Counted from the stretch's first letter, positions 7,028 through 16,657 are shown. The stretch is DNA of 64,000 nucleotides from Anaerolineales bacterium (GCA_020060465.1 JAGVAD010000028.1:45958-109957); one strand, 5' to 3'. Translations and numbers: made by a program. Notes: generated by a model not told the origin, from the letters alone.

Positions 7028-9397
7028 CTACTCCTTGTGTCCGCTTTTCAATCGAGTAATAGCAACCATCGCCTGTCCCAGAGACAGCCCGCCATCGTTG
7101 GGCGGCGTTTGCCGGTGAAGATAGATGGTAAACCGATCCTGTTGCAGCAATCCCACCGTCTGCGCCAGCAAAAAGGCGTTTTGCCACACCCCGCCGCTCA
7201 GAGCAACTTCATTTATGCCGCTTTCGCTGCGCAACCGACGGCACACTTCCGCTGTCATCTGCGCTACTCCGCCGTGAAAGCGCGCTGCGATGACGGAGAC
7301 CGGCGCGCCAGCGCGCAGATCTTCGATCACCTGCTGTAAGACGGATCGCGCCTCGATCACTCCGTCACGCACCTCAAACGTATAATAGGCTGGCTCGCGC
7401 CCTTCGGCCAATGCTTCAAGTTCAATCGCCGCCTGAGCCTCATAATTTACTGCCTGCCTCACCCCGCACAGAGCAGCTATGGCATCGAACAAACGTCCCA
7501 TGCTAGAGGTGAGCGGCGCGTTGACGCGGTTTTCAATCTGCCAACGCAAAGTTTCCAAAGGTTGCAGGCTATGTTCGGCAGCTAAGCCAAATGCGTACCG
7601 TACCGGCGGCAGATCCTCGTCCCAGGGCAGTCCAGCCATGGATAGCCATGAGAGCGCCATGCGCCAGGGTTCGCGCGTCGCCTGGTCGCCGCCAGCCAAA
7701 GGAACATACGCCAGATGCGCCGCCCGCTGATAAGTTTGATAGTCGGCGATTAGAAATTCCCCACCCCAGATTGCCCCGTCATCGCCGTATCCCGTCCCAT
7801 CAAAGGCCACGCCGATCACCGGCTTTTCGCCGCTCAAGCCGTTATCAGCCATGCAGGCGGCGATATGCGCATGGTGATGCTGCACTCCCACCGCTGGCAA
7901 TGCCTCGCGTTCGGCGCGTTCCAGGGCATACTTTGTCGCCAGATAATCGGGATGCAAATCATAGGCGATGGCTTGCGGCTGGATGCGAAACAGGCGCTCG
8001 AAATGGCTGACGCTCTCTTCAAAAGAGCGCAGCGTTTCGTAGTTTTCCATATCTCCAATGTGATGGCTTAAGAAGGCATAACCCTCGCGCGCCGCGCAAA
8101 AGGTGTTTTTCAGCTCAGCGCCAGTGGCCAGAAGCGGCGGCGCATCCAGCGGGAGCAGGATCGGATCCGGCGCAAAGCCGCGCGAACGGCGCAGCAGATA
8201 GAGCGTCGAACGTCGGCCGCGCGTCATCTCGCTGAACGTAGCCGGAAACATGCGCGCCACCGAGTCGTCGCAGCGGGTATGAATCTGCCGATCATGCATC
8301 AAAAAAGCGTCCGCCAGCCCGGCCAATTGATGACGCGCCTCGTCATTATCGGTGCAGATCGGTTCTTCGCTGATATTGCCGCTGGTCATCACCAGCGGCG
8401 GCATATCAAAAGCCATCCTGCTTTGGCGCGGGTCGGCAAACAACAGGTAATGCAACGGCGTGTAGGGTAGCATCACCCCCATGGTATTCTGCCCTGGAGC
8501 AATGTCCAGCGCTACCGGCGAATCGGGCTTGCGGCGCAGGATGACAATCGGGCGTTCGCGCCGCTCCAGAAGGGCGCGCTCCGCCGGGCTGAGCCAGCAG
8601 TGCTGCTCGACGGTTGCGGCGTCGGCCATCATCAGGGCAAAGGGCTTATCCACGCGCAGCTTGCGGCGGCGCAGCTCCTGCACCGCCTGCGGGTTGGTGG
8701 CATCGCAGGCGAGGTGAAAACCGCCCAGACCTTTCACCGCCAGGATGCGCCCCTCTTTCAACAAGCGCCGCCCCTGCTGAATTGCCTCATCCCTTCTTGC
8801 AATCACCTTTTCCTCAGCGCCCATCTCCAACCACACTTGCGGGCCGCAGCGCGAACAGGCGACCGGCTGGGCATGGAAGCGGCGATCGAGCGGGTTTTGA
8901 TATTCCACGCCACACGCCTCGCACATCTCGAAGGGCGCCATGGTGGTGTTGGGACGATCATAGGGGATGTCGGTGATGATAGTAAAACGCGGGCCACAGT
9001 TGGTGCAATTGATGAAAGGATAACGGTAGCGCCGATCGTTGGGATCGAAAAGCTCCCGTAAGCAATCTTCGCAAATGGATACATCCGGCGAGATGGGTTG
9101 AAAAGCCGCTGCCATCGCCTGTGAATGGACGATCTCGAAGGTGGTAAAACCGTTCGGCGCGCCCCACTCGACCTGCAACGCATCAATGCGCGCCAACGCC
9201 GGCGCTTCTGCGCGCAGCGCTTGAAGGAAAACTTGCAACGCCTCTGTTGTCCCATCCACTTCGATATCCACACCCGCGGAAGTGTTGCGCACCCAGCCGG
9301 TCAAAGCCAGCCGGTTTGCCAGGCTATACACAAACGGCCTGAACCCTACCCCCTGCACGATCCCCTGAATGTGGATGCGCGCTCCCTGTAAGTTCAT
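7028..9397 (-). CDS. hypF: Carbamoyltransferase HypF
   Basis: A 789-residue protein. HypF makes carbamoyl-adenylate from carbamoyl phosphate and ATP and passes the carbamate to HypE. Domains in order: acylphosphatase (residues 1-90, IVQGVGFRPFVY), two zinc-finger pairs (CEDC with CTNCGP, CEACG with CSRCGP, about 108-185), a YrdC-like domain (about 200-390) and a Kae1-like domain with VQHHHAHIAA and AFDGTGYGDDG. Length is normal. The start is supported by GGAAGG. Gene order places it between hypB and hypC. Confidence 0.96.
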   Translation of the reverse strand: MNLQGARIHIQGIVQGVGFRPFVYSLANRLALTGWVRNTSAGVDIEVDGTTEALQVFLQALRAEAPALARIDALQVEWGAPNGFTTFEIVHSQAMAAAFQPISPDVSICEDCLRELFDPNDRRYRYPFINCTNCGPRFTIITDIPYDRPNTTMAPFEMCEACGVEYQNPLDRRFHAQPVACSRCGPQVWLEMGAEEKVIARRDEAIQQGRRLLKEGRILAVKGLGGFHLACDATNPQAVQELRRRKLRVDKPFALMMADAATVEQHCWLSPAERALLERRERPIVILRRKPDSPVALDIAPGQNTMGVMLPYTPLHYLLFADPRQSRMAFDMPPLVMTSGNISEEPICTDNDEARHQLAGLADAFLMHDRQIHTRCDDSVARMFPATFSEMTRGRRSTLYLLRRSRGFAPDPILLPLDAPPLLATGAELKNTFCAAREGYAFLSHHIGDMENYETLRSFEESVSHFERLFRIQPQAIAYDLHPDYLATKYALERAEREALPAVGVQHHHAHIAACMADNGLSGEKPVIGVAFDGTGYGDDGAIWGGEFLIADYQTYQRAAHLAYVPLAGGDQATREPWRMALSWLSMAGLPWDEDLPPVRYAFGLAAEHSLQPLETLRWQIENRVNAPLTSSMGRLFDAIAALCGVRQAVNYEAQAAIELEALAEGREPAYYTFEVRDGVIEARSVLQQVIEDLRAGAPVSVIAARFHGGVAQMTAEVCRRLRSESGINEVALSGGVWQNAFLLAQTVGLLQQDRFTIYLHRQTPPNDGGLSLGQAMVAITRLKSGHKE

Positions 9398-9421
9398 TTT
9401 GCCTTCCAGAAAAGGCCTGCG

Positions 9422-10090
9422 TTACACCCTTCGTCGCGCCCGCACCTGTTCAACCAGCCAGTCTATCCAGTCGTCCAGGCCCTCGCCGGTGCGGCAAGAA
9501 AGGGGAAAAGTCGCCAGACCGGGGTTGAGCATCTCCACCCCGCGGCAGAAATAATCCATATCGAACGGCGTATAGGGCAGCAGGTCAATTTTATTGATGA
9601 CCAGGGCATCCACGCCGCGATACATGCCGGGGTATTTGTAGGGCTTGTCGTCGCCTTCAGGCACAGAAGCGATCAACACATTGCGCTGCGCGCCCAGACG
9701 GAAATTAGCCGGGCAGACCAGGTTGCCCACATTTTCCACGATCAACAGGTCGAGCTGGTCCAGATCGAGTTGCGTCAGGGCGGATTGAAGCATCACCGCG
9801 TCCAGATGGCAGCCGCCCCCGGTATTAATCTGCACCGCCGGGATGCCTTTGGCCAGCACCCGCTCAGAGTCGATGGTCACCGGAGCAGTATCGCCCTCCA
9901 CCACGCCCAGGCGCAGCCGCCTGACCAACCGATCCACAGTGCTCAAAATCAGGCTGGTTTTGCCCGCCCCTGGCGAGGCCATCAAATTGACGGCTGTAAC
10001 GCCGCTGGCCTCTAATTGGGCCATATTCTGCTCCGCGATCTGGTCGTTGGCATTGAGGATATTCTCCACCACAGTTACACGCTGCGACAT
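9422..10090 (-). CDS. hypB: Hydrogenase nickel incorporation GTPase HypB
   Basis: A 222-residue SIMIBI-class GTPase with P-loop SPGAGKTSL, the metal/switch segment VEGDTAPVTIDS, GGGCHLDA with the nickel-binding Cys-His pair, IVENVGNLVCP and the guanine-binding NKIDLLPY. HypB delivers nickel to the hydrogenase large subunit together with HypA. The N-terminal histidine-rich nickel-storage tract of some HypB proteins is absent, so this is the short form. A good AGGAGG site precedes the ATG, just after hypA. Confidence 0.95.
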   Translation of the reverse strand: MSQRVTVVENILNANDQIAEQNMAQLEASGVTAVNLMASPGAGKTSLILSTVDRLVRRLRLGVVEGDTAPVTIDSERVLAKGIPAVQINTGGGCHLDAVMLQSALTQLDLDQLDLLIVENVGNLVCPANFRLGAQRNVLIASVPEGDDKPYKYPGMYRGVDALVINKIDLLPYTPFDMDYFCRGVEMLNPGLATFPLSCRTGEGLDDWIDWLVEQVRARRRV

Positions 10091-10102
10091 GCCGCCTCCT
10101 GC

Positions 10103-10444
10103 TCACTCAATTTCGATGGCGTCCAGGTAAAATTCCTCGCCCGCAACCACTCGAATCTGCTGGCTGCGGCAATCTGGACAGGCAAAGTCATCGTCTGCGG
10201 GGGCGTAGCGCCGATTGCAATTCAGGCATTGCAATTCGGTGGGAACACGCTGGAAATGCAACCGCGCCCCCTCCGCCGGCGTCCCCGCGCTGATGATGTC
10301 CCAGTAGAATTGCACCGAGTCGTCCACAATGGAGGCCATTTGACCAATCACCAGATACAGGTCGGTCACGCGTTGCGCTCGGGCTTTTTCAGCGTGCTTG
10401 AGCGCGATGGCCAGGATATTCTCCGTCACCGATAACTCGTGCAT
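10103..10444 (-). CDS. hypA: Hydrogenase nickel incorporation protein HypA
   Basis: A 113-residue protein starting MHELSVTENI, where His2 and the N-terminal amine form the nickel site. The zinc site follows as CLNC and CPDC at about residues 73-95. HypA hands nickel to the hydrogenase large subunit with HypB. It is the first gene of the operon hypA-B-F-C-D-E. A TACAAT hexamer ends seven bases before the ATG, so the transcript may be leaderless. Confidence 0.95.
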   Translation of the reverse strand: MHELSVTENILAIALKHAEKARAQRVTDLYLVIGQMASIVDDSVQFYWDIISAGTPAEGARLHFQRVPTELQCLNCNRRYAPADDDFACPDCRSQQIRVVAGEEFYLDAIEIE

Positions 10445-10450
10445 ACCTCT

Positions 10451-10459
10451 ATTGTAACA
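10451..10459 (-). promoter_or_regulatory. Extended -10 element of the hyp operon
   Basis: Read on the minus strand this is TGTTACAAT, an extended -10 (TGn plus hexamer). Its last base lies seven bases from the A of the hypA start codon, which predicts transcription beginning at or next to the ATG. Confidence 0.55.
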
Positions 10460-10573
10460 ACCTTCGCTCGCGCCTATAAGTTACAAATGACCGTTATTCC
10501 CACGCAAAATGTCGCATTCATGAGCATATATCAGGCAAGCAGCATTTTAGAAGAATGAAACCTGCTTAAAGCG

Positions 10574-10606
10574 CAAGATTTGCGCCGCATTACGTCGCAA
10601 ATCTTG
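10574..10606. repeat. Perfect 11-base inverted repeat between tRNA-Ser and hypA
   Basis: CAAGATTTGCG at 10574-10584 is repeated as its exact complement at 10596-10606, with an 11-base loop. It lies just downstream of tRNA-Ser on the minus strand and upstream of hypA. No T run follows on the minus strand, so it may be an RNA-processing or protein-binding site rather than a classic terminator. Confidence 0.55.
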
Positions 10607-10615
10607 TAAAAATGA

Positions 10616-10705
<90 letters not shown>

Positions 10706-10769
10706 CATTCACCGGATACCGGCGCTCAAAATTCTACCATAAGAGCGACGCAGCCTCAATCACGCCTGT

Positions 10770-10800
10770 GGTTATGAACATCCCGCAGGTTTCTGGGAAG
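10770..10800 (-). repeat. Dispersed hairpin repeat, fragment (copy 3)
   Basis: Thirty bases here match the left end of the 102-bp element (TGGTTATGAAC, then TCCCGCAGGTTTCTG), after which similarity stops. It lies upstream of tRNA-Ser in the same orientation as copies 1 and 2. The rest of the interval to murJ carries only the murJ promoter element. Confidence 0.6.
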
Positions 10801-10954
10801 CCCGGCATCGGTTGGAAAGCGACGCATCCCCGCCCCGCGGGCTGGATGCATAGAGCCATCGGATTTTATCCGCTGGCGCTAACAACGGTCACGCGGCCCC
10901 CGGCGCAAGGTATTTTCCAGGGGAAACGCCTCGCTCCTGAGGCGCGCAACCTTG

Positions 10955-10963
10955 TGCTATACT
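10955..10963 (+). promoter_or_regulatory. Extended -10 element of murJ
   Basis: TGCTATACT, an extended -10, ends seven bases before the murJ ATG at 10971. There is no Shine-Dalgarno sequence between them, so a leaderless mRNA is predicted. Confidence 0.55.
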
Positions 10964-10970
10964 TGCCCTA

Positions 10971-12446
10971 ATGACCCGCATCGCACGCGCCTCGCTGATC
11001 ATCGCTTTCTTCTTTGGCATTGATAAAATCCTGGGGCTGGCGCGCCAGATTCTGTTCAACCGCCAGTTTGGCGCTGTCGAACGAGACATCTTCTTTGTTT
11101 CGAACAACATCCCCGACCTGCTTTCCGCGCTGATCTCCGGCGGGGCGTTGGGCATCGCTCTGATCCCGGTGATCACCGAGCATTTGGAACGAGAAGACCG
11201 CCGCGCTGCCTGGACGCTTTTTTCGCGCATCCTGAACCTGGCTTTTCTGGTCACCGCGGGGATTTCTTTCGTCATTATCCTCTTCGCCTATCCGCTAATC
11301 CGCCACCTGATTGCGCCTGGGTTTGCCGAACCCGACCGTTGGGCGCTCACCGCCAGCCTGATGCGCCTGGATTTGCTGGCGATCCTGATTTTCTCGATCA
11401 GCGGGCTGGTGATGGCCGGGTTGCAGGCCAACCAGCATTTCACCACGCCGGCCATGGCGCCGGTGATGTATAACCTGGGGCAGATCGGCGGCATCCTGTT
11501 CCTGGCGCCGCGCTTTGGCATTTACGGCATGGTGTATGGGGTCATCCTGGGTGCGCTGTTGCACCTGGGGGTGCAGATACCAGCTCTCATCCGTTATGGA
11601 TTCCGCTGGTCTCCCGGCGTCAGCCTGACCGATCCCGGCGTGCGTCAGGTGTTGATCCTCATGGGGCCGCGCGTCCTATCCATGTTCAGCCTGCACATCT
11701 ACTTCCTGGCGCGCGACCGCTTCGCCTCGTTCTATCAAGAAGGCGGCGTCTCTGCCTTGAACAACGGCTGGTTCATCATGCAGATGCCCGAAACTTTAAT
11801 CGGCACCGCCATTGCCATCGCTTTGCTGCCTTCTTTGGCGGAATACATCACCCGCGGCGAGATGGATCATTTTCGCCAGACCATTAACCGCGCCTTGCGC
11901 GCCATGCTGGCGCTGACCCTGCCCATCGCCGCCGTCCTGGCAGCCAGCATCCGCCCCTTGATTGGCCTCATCTTTAGCTTTGAGCCAGCGGAAACCGAAA
12001 TGGTGGTCTGGGCAACGCGCGCCTTTCTGCTCGGTTTGGTTGGGCATAGCTGGCTGGAGGTTGGCGTGCGTTCCTGGTACGCTCAGCAAAACGCCCGCAT
12101 CCCCCTCATGGGAGCGCTCTTTCAAATCAGTATATATATCCCTTTGGCGATGTTGCTTTCCTGGAGCATCGGTCACACCGGCCTGGCGCTGGCGGATACC
12201 ATCGCCTTTACCAGCCAGGCGCTGCTGCTGCTTTTTCTGCTCAGCCGCCGCCATGCCGGAGTGTTGCGCCTGGGCAGCACCCTGGGGCGGTCCTTCGCTG
12301 CTGCGTTGTTGGGCGGCGCTCTGGCTTACGCGGTTCTGCTGCTCCCCTTACCGACGATCCCTGCAGTTGGGCTTTCGCTAACGGTCGGCGGGGGGGCAGC
12401 GCTGCCGTGGATCTTGCCGGAGATCAAAATGTTACTGCACCTGTAG
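10971..12446 (+). CDS. murJ: Lipid II flippase MurJ (MviN family)
   Basis: A 491-residue polytopic membrane protein with about 13-14 hydrophobic helices. MurJ moves lipid II across the cytoplasmic membrane for peptidoglycan synthesis. The family pattern is clear: GLARQILFNRQFGAVERDIFFVSNNIPDLL near residues 22-50, SGGALGIALIPV, the MAGLQANQHF region and MPETLIGTAIAIALLPSLAEY near 265-285. It is monocistronic by position. The start follows directly after a -10-like element. Confidence 0.9.
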   Translation: MTRIARASLIIAFFFGIDKILGLARQILFNRQFGAVERDIFFVSNNIPDLLSALISGGALGIALIPVITEHLEREDRRAAWTLFSRILNLAFLVTAGISFVIILFAYPLIRHLIAPGFAEPDRWALTASLMRLDLLAILIFSISGLVMAGLQANQHFTTPAMAPVMYNLGQIGGILFLAPRFGIYGMVYGVILGALLHLGVQIPALIRYGFRWSPGVSLTDPGVRQVLILMGPRVLSMFSLHIYFLARDRFASFYQEGGVSALNNGWFIMQMPETLIGTAIAIALLPSLAEYITRGEMDHFRQTINRALRAMLALTLPIAAVLAASIRPLIGLIFSFEPAETEMVVWATRAFLLGLVGHSWLEVGVRSWYAQQNARIPLMGALFQISIYIPLAMLLSWSIGHTGLALADTIAFTSQALLLLFLLSRRHAGVLRLGSTLGRSFAAALLGGALAYAVLLLPLPTIPAVGLSLTVGGGAALPWILPEIKMLLHL

Positions 12447-12481
12447 CCGCTCAGTATCGTTTATTCACCGGCTAACGATGC

Positions 12482-12525
12482 AAAACGCCCCGCAGGTTTT
12501 TGATGAGGGGAAGCTGCAGGACGTT
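12482..12525. repeat. Dispersed hairpin repeat, divergent copy 4
   Basis: AACGCCCCGCAGGTTT and AAGCTGCAGGACGTT form imperfect arms like those of the 102-bp element, around TGATGAGGGG. It sits between murJ and the subtilase gene; nothing else is seen in that 190-base interval. Confidence 0.5.
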
Positions 12526-12637
12526 GAAGGGTCAAATAGTATAATTCGTTCACCGTTTCAACAGACTCTCCAGAACGCTGTGATTTAAACATTTAGGATA
12601 TTCAATACTCAAAAATCCGCCTCGCCGAAAAAATCCT

Positions 12638-14539
12638 ATGAACCGAATCACACACCTCATCCTTCTGCTTGCCTTCATTTTGCCGCCTTTTACCCACAGC
12701 CGGTTGATTTCGACCGCCTGGCAGAGCAAAGTTGATCCCTGGGTGCTTGAAACCGTAGCTCAAGAATCCCCCACTGAGTTTATTCTTTTCCTGAAAGAGC
12801 AAGCCGATCTGAGCGGCGCAAAACGGCTGACCACCAAACTGGAAAAGGGGCGTTACGTCTTCGAGCAGCTCACCAGCCTGGCAGAGCGCACGCAAAAACC
12901 CATCCTGCAACGGTTGCAGACGCTTTCGGCAAACCAGCCGGGGCGGGTGGAATATCGCCCGTACTGGGTCGCCAACATGATCTGGGTGCGCGGCGATGCA
13001 GGCGTGCTTCAGGAAATGGCGCTGCGCTCGGACATCGCCCATATCTATGCCAACCCGCAGGTGCAATTAGACGCGCCGCAACCCGCCTCGCCCATCACAC
13101 AAACGCCCTCAGCAGCGACCGATACCATCGAATGGAACATTGTAAAGGTCGGCGCGCCGCAGGTTTGGGCGTACGGCTATACCGGCCAGGGGGTAGTCAT
13201 TGGCGGGCAAGACACCGGCTATGCCTGGGAACACCCCGCGCTCAAGGGCAAATATCGCGGCTGGGATGGAACAACCGCGAATCACAACTATTCCTGGCAC
13301 GACGCCATTCATTCCGGCGACGACCCCATCTGCCCTCCCGACATCCCCTATCCGTGCGACGACACTTACCACGGCACGCACACCATGGGCACCATGGTCG
13401 GCGATGACGGCGCGGGTTATTATATTGGCATGGCGCCGGGCGCGCGTTGGATCGGCTGCCGCAACATGCGGCGCGGCGTAGGCACGCCGATCACATACAG
13501 CGAATGTTATCAATGGTTCATCGCTCCGACGGACCTGAATAATGAAAATCCCCGTCCAGATTTAGCGCCGGATGTGATCAACAATTCGTGGAGCTGCCCA
13601 CCCGGCGAAGGCTGCACCGACCCCAATGTGCTGCTGACGGTGGTCAATAACGTCGTCGCCGCCGGTATCGTCACCGTGCATTCAGCCGGTAACAGCGGCC
13701 CCGCGTGTGGCACGGTTAGCACGCCAGCGGCAATCTACGACGCCTCTTTCACGGTTGGGAATACGGACAGCAACGACGTCATCTATTATTCAAGCAGCCG
13801 CGGCCCGGTAACTGTGGATGGCAGCAATCGCCTGAAACCGGACATCTCCGCCCCCGGCACAAGCGTCCGCTCCAGCGTTCCGCCCACGGGATACGCCAGC
13901 CTCACCGGCACCAGCATGGCCGGCCCACATGTGGCTGGTCTGGTGGCGTTGATGCTCTCGGCTAAGCCGACGCTATCTGGAAACGTGGAACAAATCGAAA
14001 CGTTGATTAAGCAGAGTGCGGTGCCTCGCACGACCAGTCAGCTCTGCGGCGACATCCCCGGCAGTCAGGTGCCCAATAACACCTATGGATATGGGCGCAT
14101 TGATGCGTATAAAACCTTCCAGGGAGTTTTTTTGCACGACTTTGCTCTGCAAAAGACGCCTTCTTTCCCGCTTTACGACCCTGGCGGGATCATCACTTAT
14201 ACTTTGCAGATCACGCATGAAGCGACAATCTTTTCAACCACCCATGTGCTGCTGCGCGATGTCTTGCCGGAGGGCGTGAATTTCATCACCGCCACACAGC
14301 CATACACGCGCACCGGCGATCTGTTCGAATGGGGCTTTCCTTTTCTGCTGGCGGGCGAGAGCCGAAGTGTGCAACTGGTCGTTCAGGTTCCCATGACGGC
14401 CACACAAGGCATCACCAACTGGGATTACTCAGTGCAAAGCGATGATGTAGCGCAGCGCTACGGCCAGCCCGTTACTATTTATAAGGCGTTCTATTTTTAC
14501 CTGCCCTGGATCTTCCGTCCGTCATTTACGCCGCAGTAA
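12638..14539 (+). CDS. Secreted subtilisin-like serine protease (S8)
   Basis: A 633-residue protein with an N-terminal signal segment (residues 3-20). A propeptide-like region runs to about 150. The S8 catalytic domain has Asp192 (QDTGYAWEHP), His245 (DTYHGTHTMG), the oxyanion-hole Asn in HSAGNSGP and Ser426 (LTGTSMAGPHVAG). Several cysteine pairs (CPPDIPYPC, CPPGEGC) suggest disulfides. A C-terminal module from about 500 (DPGGIITYTLQITHEA...LLRDVLPEGV) resembles the DUF11 immunoglobulin-like fold of surface proteins. Likely role: extracellular protein degradation. It converges with the metal ATPase gene and overlaps it by 18 bases. Confidence 0.9.
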   Translation: MNRITHLILLLAFILPPFTHSRLISTAWQSKVDPWVLETVAQESPTEFILFLKEQADLSGAKRLTTKLEKGRYVFEQLTSLAERTQKPILQRLQTLSANQPGRVEYRPYWVANMIWVRGDAGVLQEMALRSDIAHIYANPQVQLDAPQPASPITQTPSAATDTIEWNIVKVGAPQVWAYGYTGQGVVIGGQDTGYAWEHPALKGKYRGWDGTTANHNYSWHDAIHSGDDPICPPDIPYPCDDTYHGTHTMGTMVGDDGAGYYIGMAPGARWIGCRNMRRGVGTPITYSECYQWFIAPTDLNNENPRPDLAPDVINNSWSCPPGEGCTDPNVLLTVVNNVVAAGIVTVHSAGNSGPACGTVSTPAAIYDASFTVGNTDSNDVIYYSSSRGPVTVDGSNRLKPDISAPGTSVRSSVPPTGYASLTGTSMAGPHVAGLVALMLSAKPTLSGNVEQIETLIKQSAVPRTTSQLCGDIPGSQVPNNTYGYGRIDAYKTFQGVFLHDFALQKTPSFPLYDPGGIITYTLQITHEATIFSTTHVLLRDVLPEGVNFITATQPYTRTGDLFEWGFPFLLAGESRSVQLVVQVPMTATQGITNWDYSVQSDDVAQRYGQPVTIYKAFYFYLPWIFRPSFTPQ

Positions 14540-16657
14540 GCGCGAGGAATTCGCCAGGATGCCCAGGTCGGGCAGCGACTGGGCGGCGGCGGCCAGGATG
14601 GGCGGCAGGAAACCCAGCGCCGCCAGCGAGAGACCAATCAGGTTATACAGCGCAGTGAACGCAATGTTCATGCGCACCACGCGCAGAGTGCGTCTGGCAA
14701 TGCGCAGCGCCTGAGGCAACAACATCCAATCGTCGCGCATCAAAGCGATATGCGCCGCCTCGATGGCAATGTCGCTGCCCGCGGCCCCCATGGCGATGCC
14801 TACATCAGCCTGCGCCAGAGCGGGGGCGTCGTTCACGCCATCTCCCACCATCAACACGATCTTCCCTTGCGCCTGATGCCGACGCACAATCTGGATTTTA
14901 TCCTCTGGGAGCAGGTTGGCGTGTACCTTCACCGCCGGGTTGTTCAGCGCCTCGGCCAGTGATTGCGCCGCCTGAGCGTTATCGCCGGTGAGCAGCTCGA
15001 TGTGTCTGATCCCCAGGGCCTGCATCTGGCGCAGCGCTTCAGGCGCTTCGGGCCGCAACGTATCGGTGGCCGCCAATATTCCGACCAGCTTGCCATCCAC
15101 CGCGGCGAACAACAGGGTTTTCCCCTGCGCTTCCAGGGCGTCAGCCGCCTTCTGGCTGGCAGAGTCGTTTGCCAGTTGCTCGGCGAACATCAGCCGGTTG
15201 CCCACCTCCACCCGCTGACCATCCACCAGCGCCCGTACTCCCATTCCGGGCTGAGCTGAAAATTCCTGAGGGGATGCCAGTTCCATGCCCCGCGTTTGAG
15301 CTGCAACGCGCACTGCTTCGGCCAGCGGATGCTCTGAATAGCGTTCAGCCGACGCCGCCAGGAAAAGCAGCCTGGCAATATTCGCCTCCATGCTTTCGGC
15401 GTCGGTATCGTCGCTCAGCAGGCGCACATCCACCAGTTGCGGCTTACCCAGGGTCAGCGTGCCGGTCTTATCCACCAGCAGTGTATCGGCGCGGTCCAAC
15501 AGCTCCAGATACTTGCCTCCTTTAATCATCAGGCCCTGCCGGGCAGCCGCGCCGATGGAGGCCAACATGGCGATTGGCGTGGCCAGCGCGAAGGAGCAAG
15601 AGCAGGCAACTACCAGCACCGCCGCCGTTGCCAATGGATCGCGGCGGATGAGAAAAGTCAACGCCGCCAGTCCGGCTACCACGGGTAAATAATAAGCCGA
15701 AAACTTATCCGCCAGGCGTTGCACCTGGGCGCGATGAGCCTCCGCCTGTTCTACCAGTCGGATCACCCGCCCGAAGGTCGTATCAGCGCCCACCTGCGTC
15801 ACACGCAGGCGCAGACTGCCCAATTGCGTCAACGTAGCAGCGTAAACGCGCGCGCCTGGTCCAACTTCAACCGGCATCGCTTCGCCGGTAATGGCTGCCT
15901 GGTTCAAGGTTGCTTGCCCGGCGATCACCTCGCCGTCCACGGGGATCATTTCGCCGGGGCGCACCACGACCACATCGCCAGGCCGCACCTGAGCAATGGG
16001 GGTATCCATCTCTACCCCATCTTTTTCCAGCCGCGCCGTCTGCGGCGCCATGGCGCTCAGGTCTTTCACCGCTCGCCGGGCGCGTTCCGTAGTGAAGTGT
16101 TCCACAAAGTCGCCCAGGCGCATAAAGAATACCACGACCGCGGCTGTCGCCCACTCGCCGACGGCTAAGGCGGCAATCACACCCAGCGTCATCAGCGTAT
16201 GAGAGATCACCTGGCCGCGCACCGTCGCCCGCGCCACGTTGCGGAACACCGGGTAACCGGCGACCAAAACCAGCATCAGACCCACCGGCCAGGGCACACG
16301 GCGGGTGACCGCCTCGAACAGTCCCAGCCACTCGCCAACGACCACGATGAACAGTACGGCAAAGAACACCACACCCAGCAGCGTCCAAATCGAGCGGGTG
16401 AAACCGGCTGTCTGAGTATCTTCTTTTTGCGGTTGTTCAGATTCCGGTACGCGATAACCGGCGCTCTCCACCGCCCTGCGAATCTGGTCTAAACCAACTC
16501 GTGCCGGATCGAGTTGGACGACCGCTTTCTCAGAGGCTAAAAACACCTCTACAGATTGCACACCGGGCAACCCCTGGATGGCCTGGCGCACGTGCAAGGT
16601 GCATTCGGCGCAATCCATACCCTGTACGGGAATATCCAAAGTCCTAAGACCATTCAT
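14522..16657 (-). CDS. P1B-type heavy-metal-translocating ATPase with Cys-Ser-Cys motif
   Basis: A 711-residue P-type ATPase. Seen: an N-terminal HMA domain with GMDCAEC (Cys16, Cys19), membrane helices, actuator TGEAMP, DKTGTLT (Asp396), YSEHPLAEA of the nucleotide domain and GDGVNDAPAL. The helix-6 metal motif, usually Cys-Pro-Cys, reads ACSCSFALATP (Cys352, Ser353, Cys354). The last helix has SLPDLG, whose D-x-G recalls the zinc/cadmium/lead subgroup, so a divalent metal is my guess. It probably exports metal from the cytoplasm. It overlaps the asd gene by 14 bases and so is likely cotranslated with it. Confidence 0.9.
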   Translation of the reverse strand: MNGLRTLDIPVQGMDCAECTLHVRQAIQGLPGVQSVEVFLASEKAVVQLDPARVGLDQIRRAVESAGYRVPESEQPQKEDTQTAGFTRSIWTLLGVVFFAVLFIVVVGEWLGLFEAVTRRVPWPVGLMLVLVAGYPVFRNVARATVRGQVISHTLMTLGVIAALAVGEWATAAVVVFFMRLGDFVEHFTTERARRAVKDLSAMAPQTARLEKDGVEMDTPIAQVRPGDVVVVRPGEMIPVDGEVIAGQATLNQAAITGEAMPVEVGPGARVYAATLTQLGSLRLRVTQVGADTTFGRVIRLVEQAEAHRAQVQRLADKFSAYYLPVVAGLAALTFLIRRDPLATAAVLVVACSCSFALATPIAMLASIGAAARQGLMIKGGKYLELLDRADTLLVDKTGTLTLGKPQLVDVRLLSDDTDAESMEANIARLLFLAASAERYSEHPLAEAVRVAAQTRGMELASPQEFSAQPGMGVRALVDGQRVEVGNRLMFAEQLANDSASQKAADALEAQGKTLLFAAVDGKLVGILAATDTLRPEAPEALRQMQALGIRHIELLTGDNAQAAQSLAEALNNPAVKVHANLLPEDKIQIVRRHQAQGKIVLMVGDGVNDAPALAQADVGIAMGAAGSDIAIEAAHIALMRDDWMLLPQALRIARRTLRVVRMNIAFTALYNLIGLSLAALGFLPPILAAAAQSLPDLGILANSSRLLRRK

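Noticed and set aside
10574..10606. The 11-bp inverted repeat as a classic terminator of tRNA-Ser
   Set aside because: No T run follows on the minus strand, so it is listed only as an inverted repeat.
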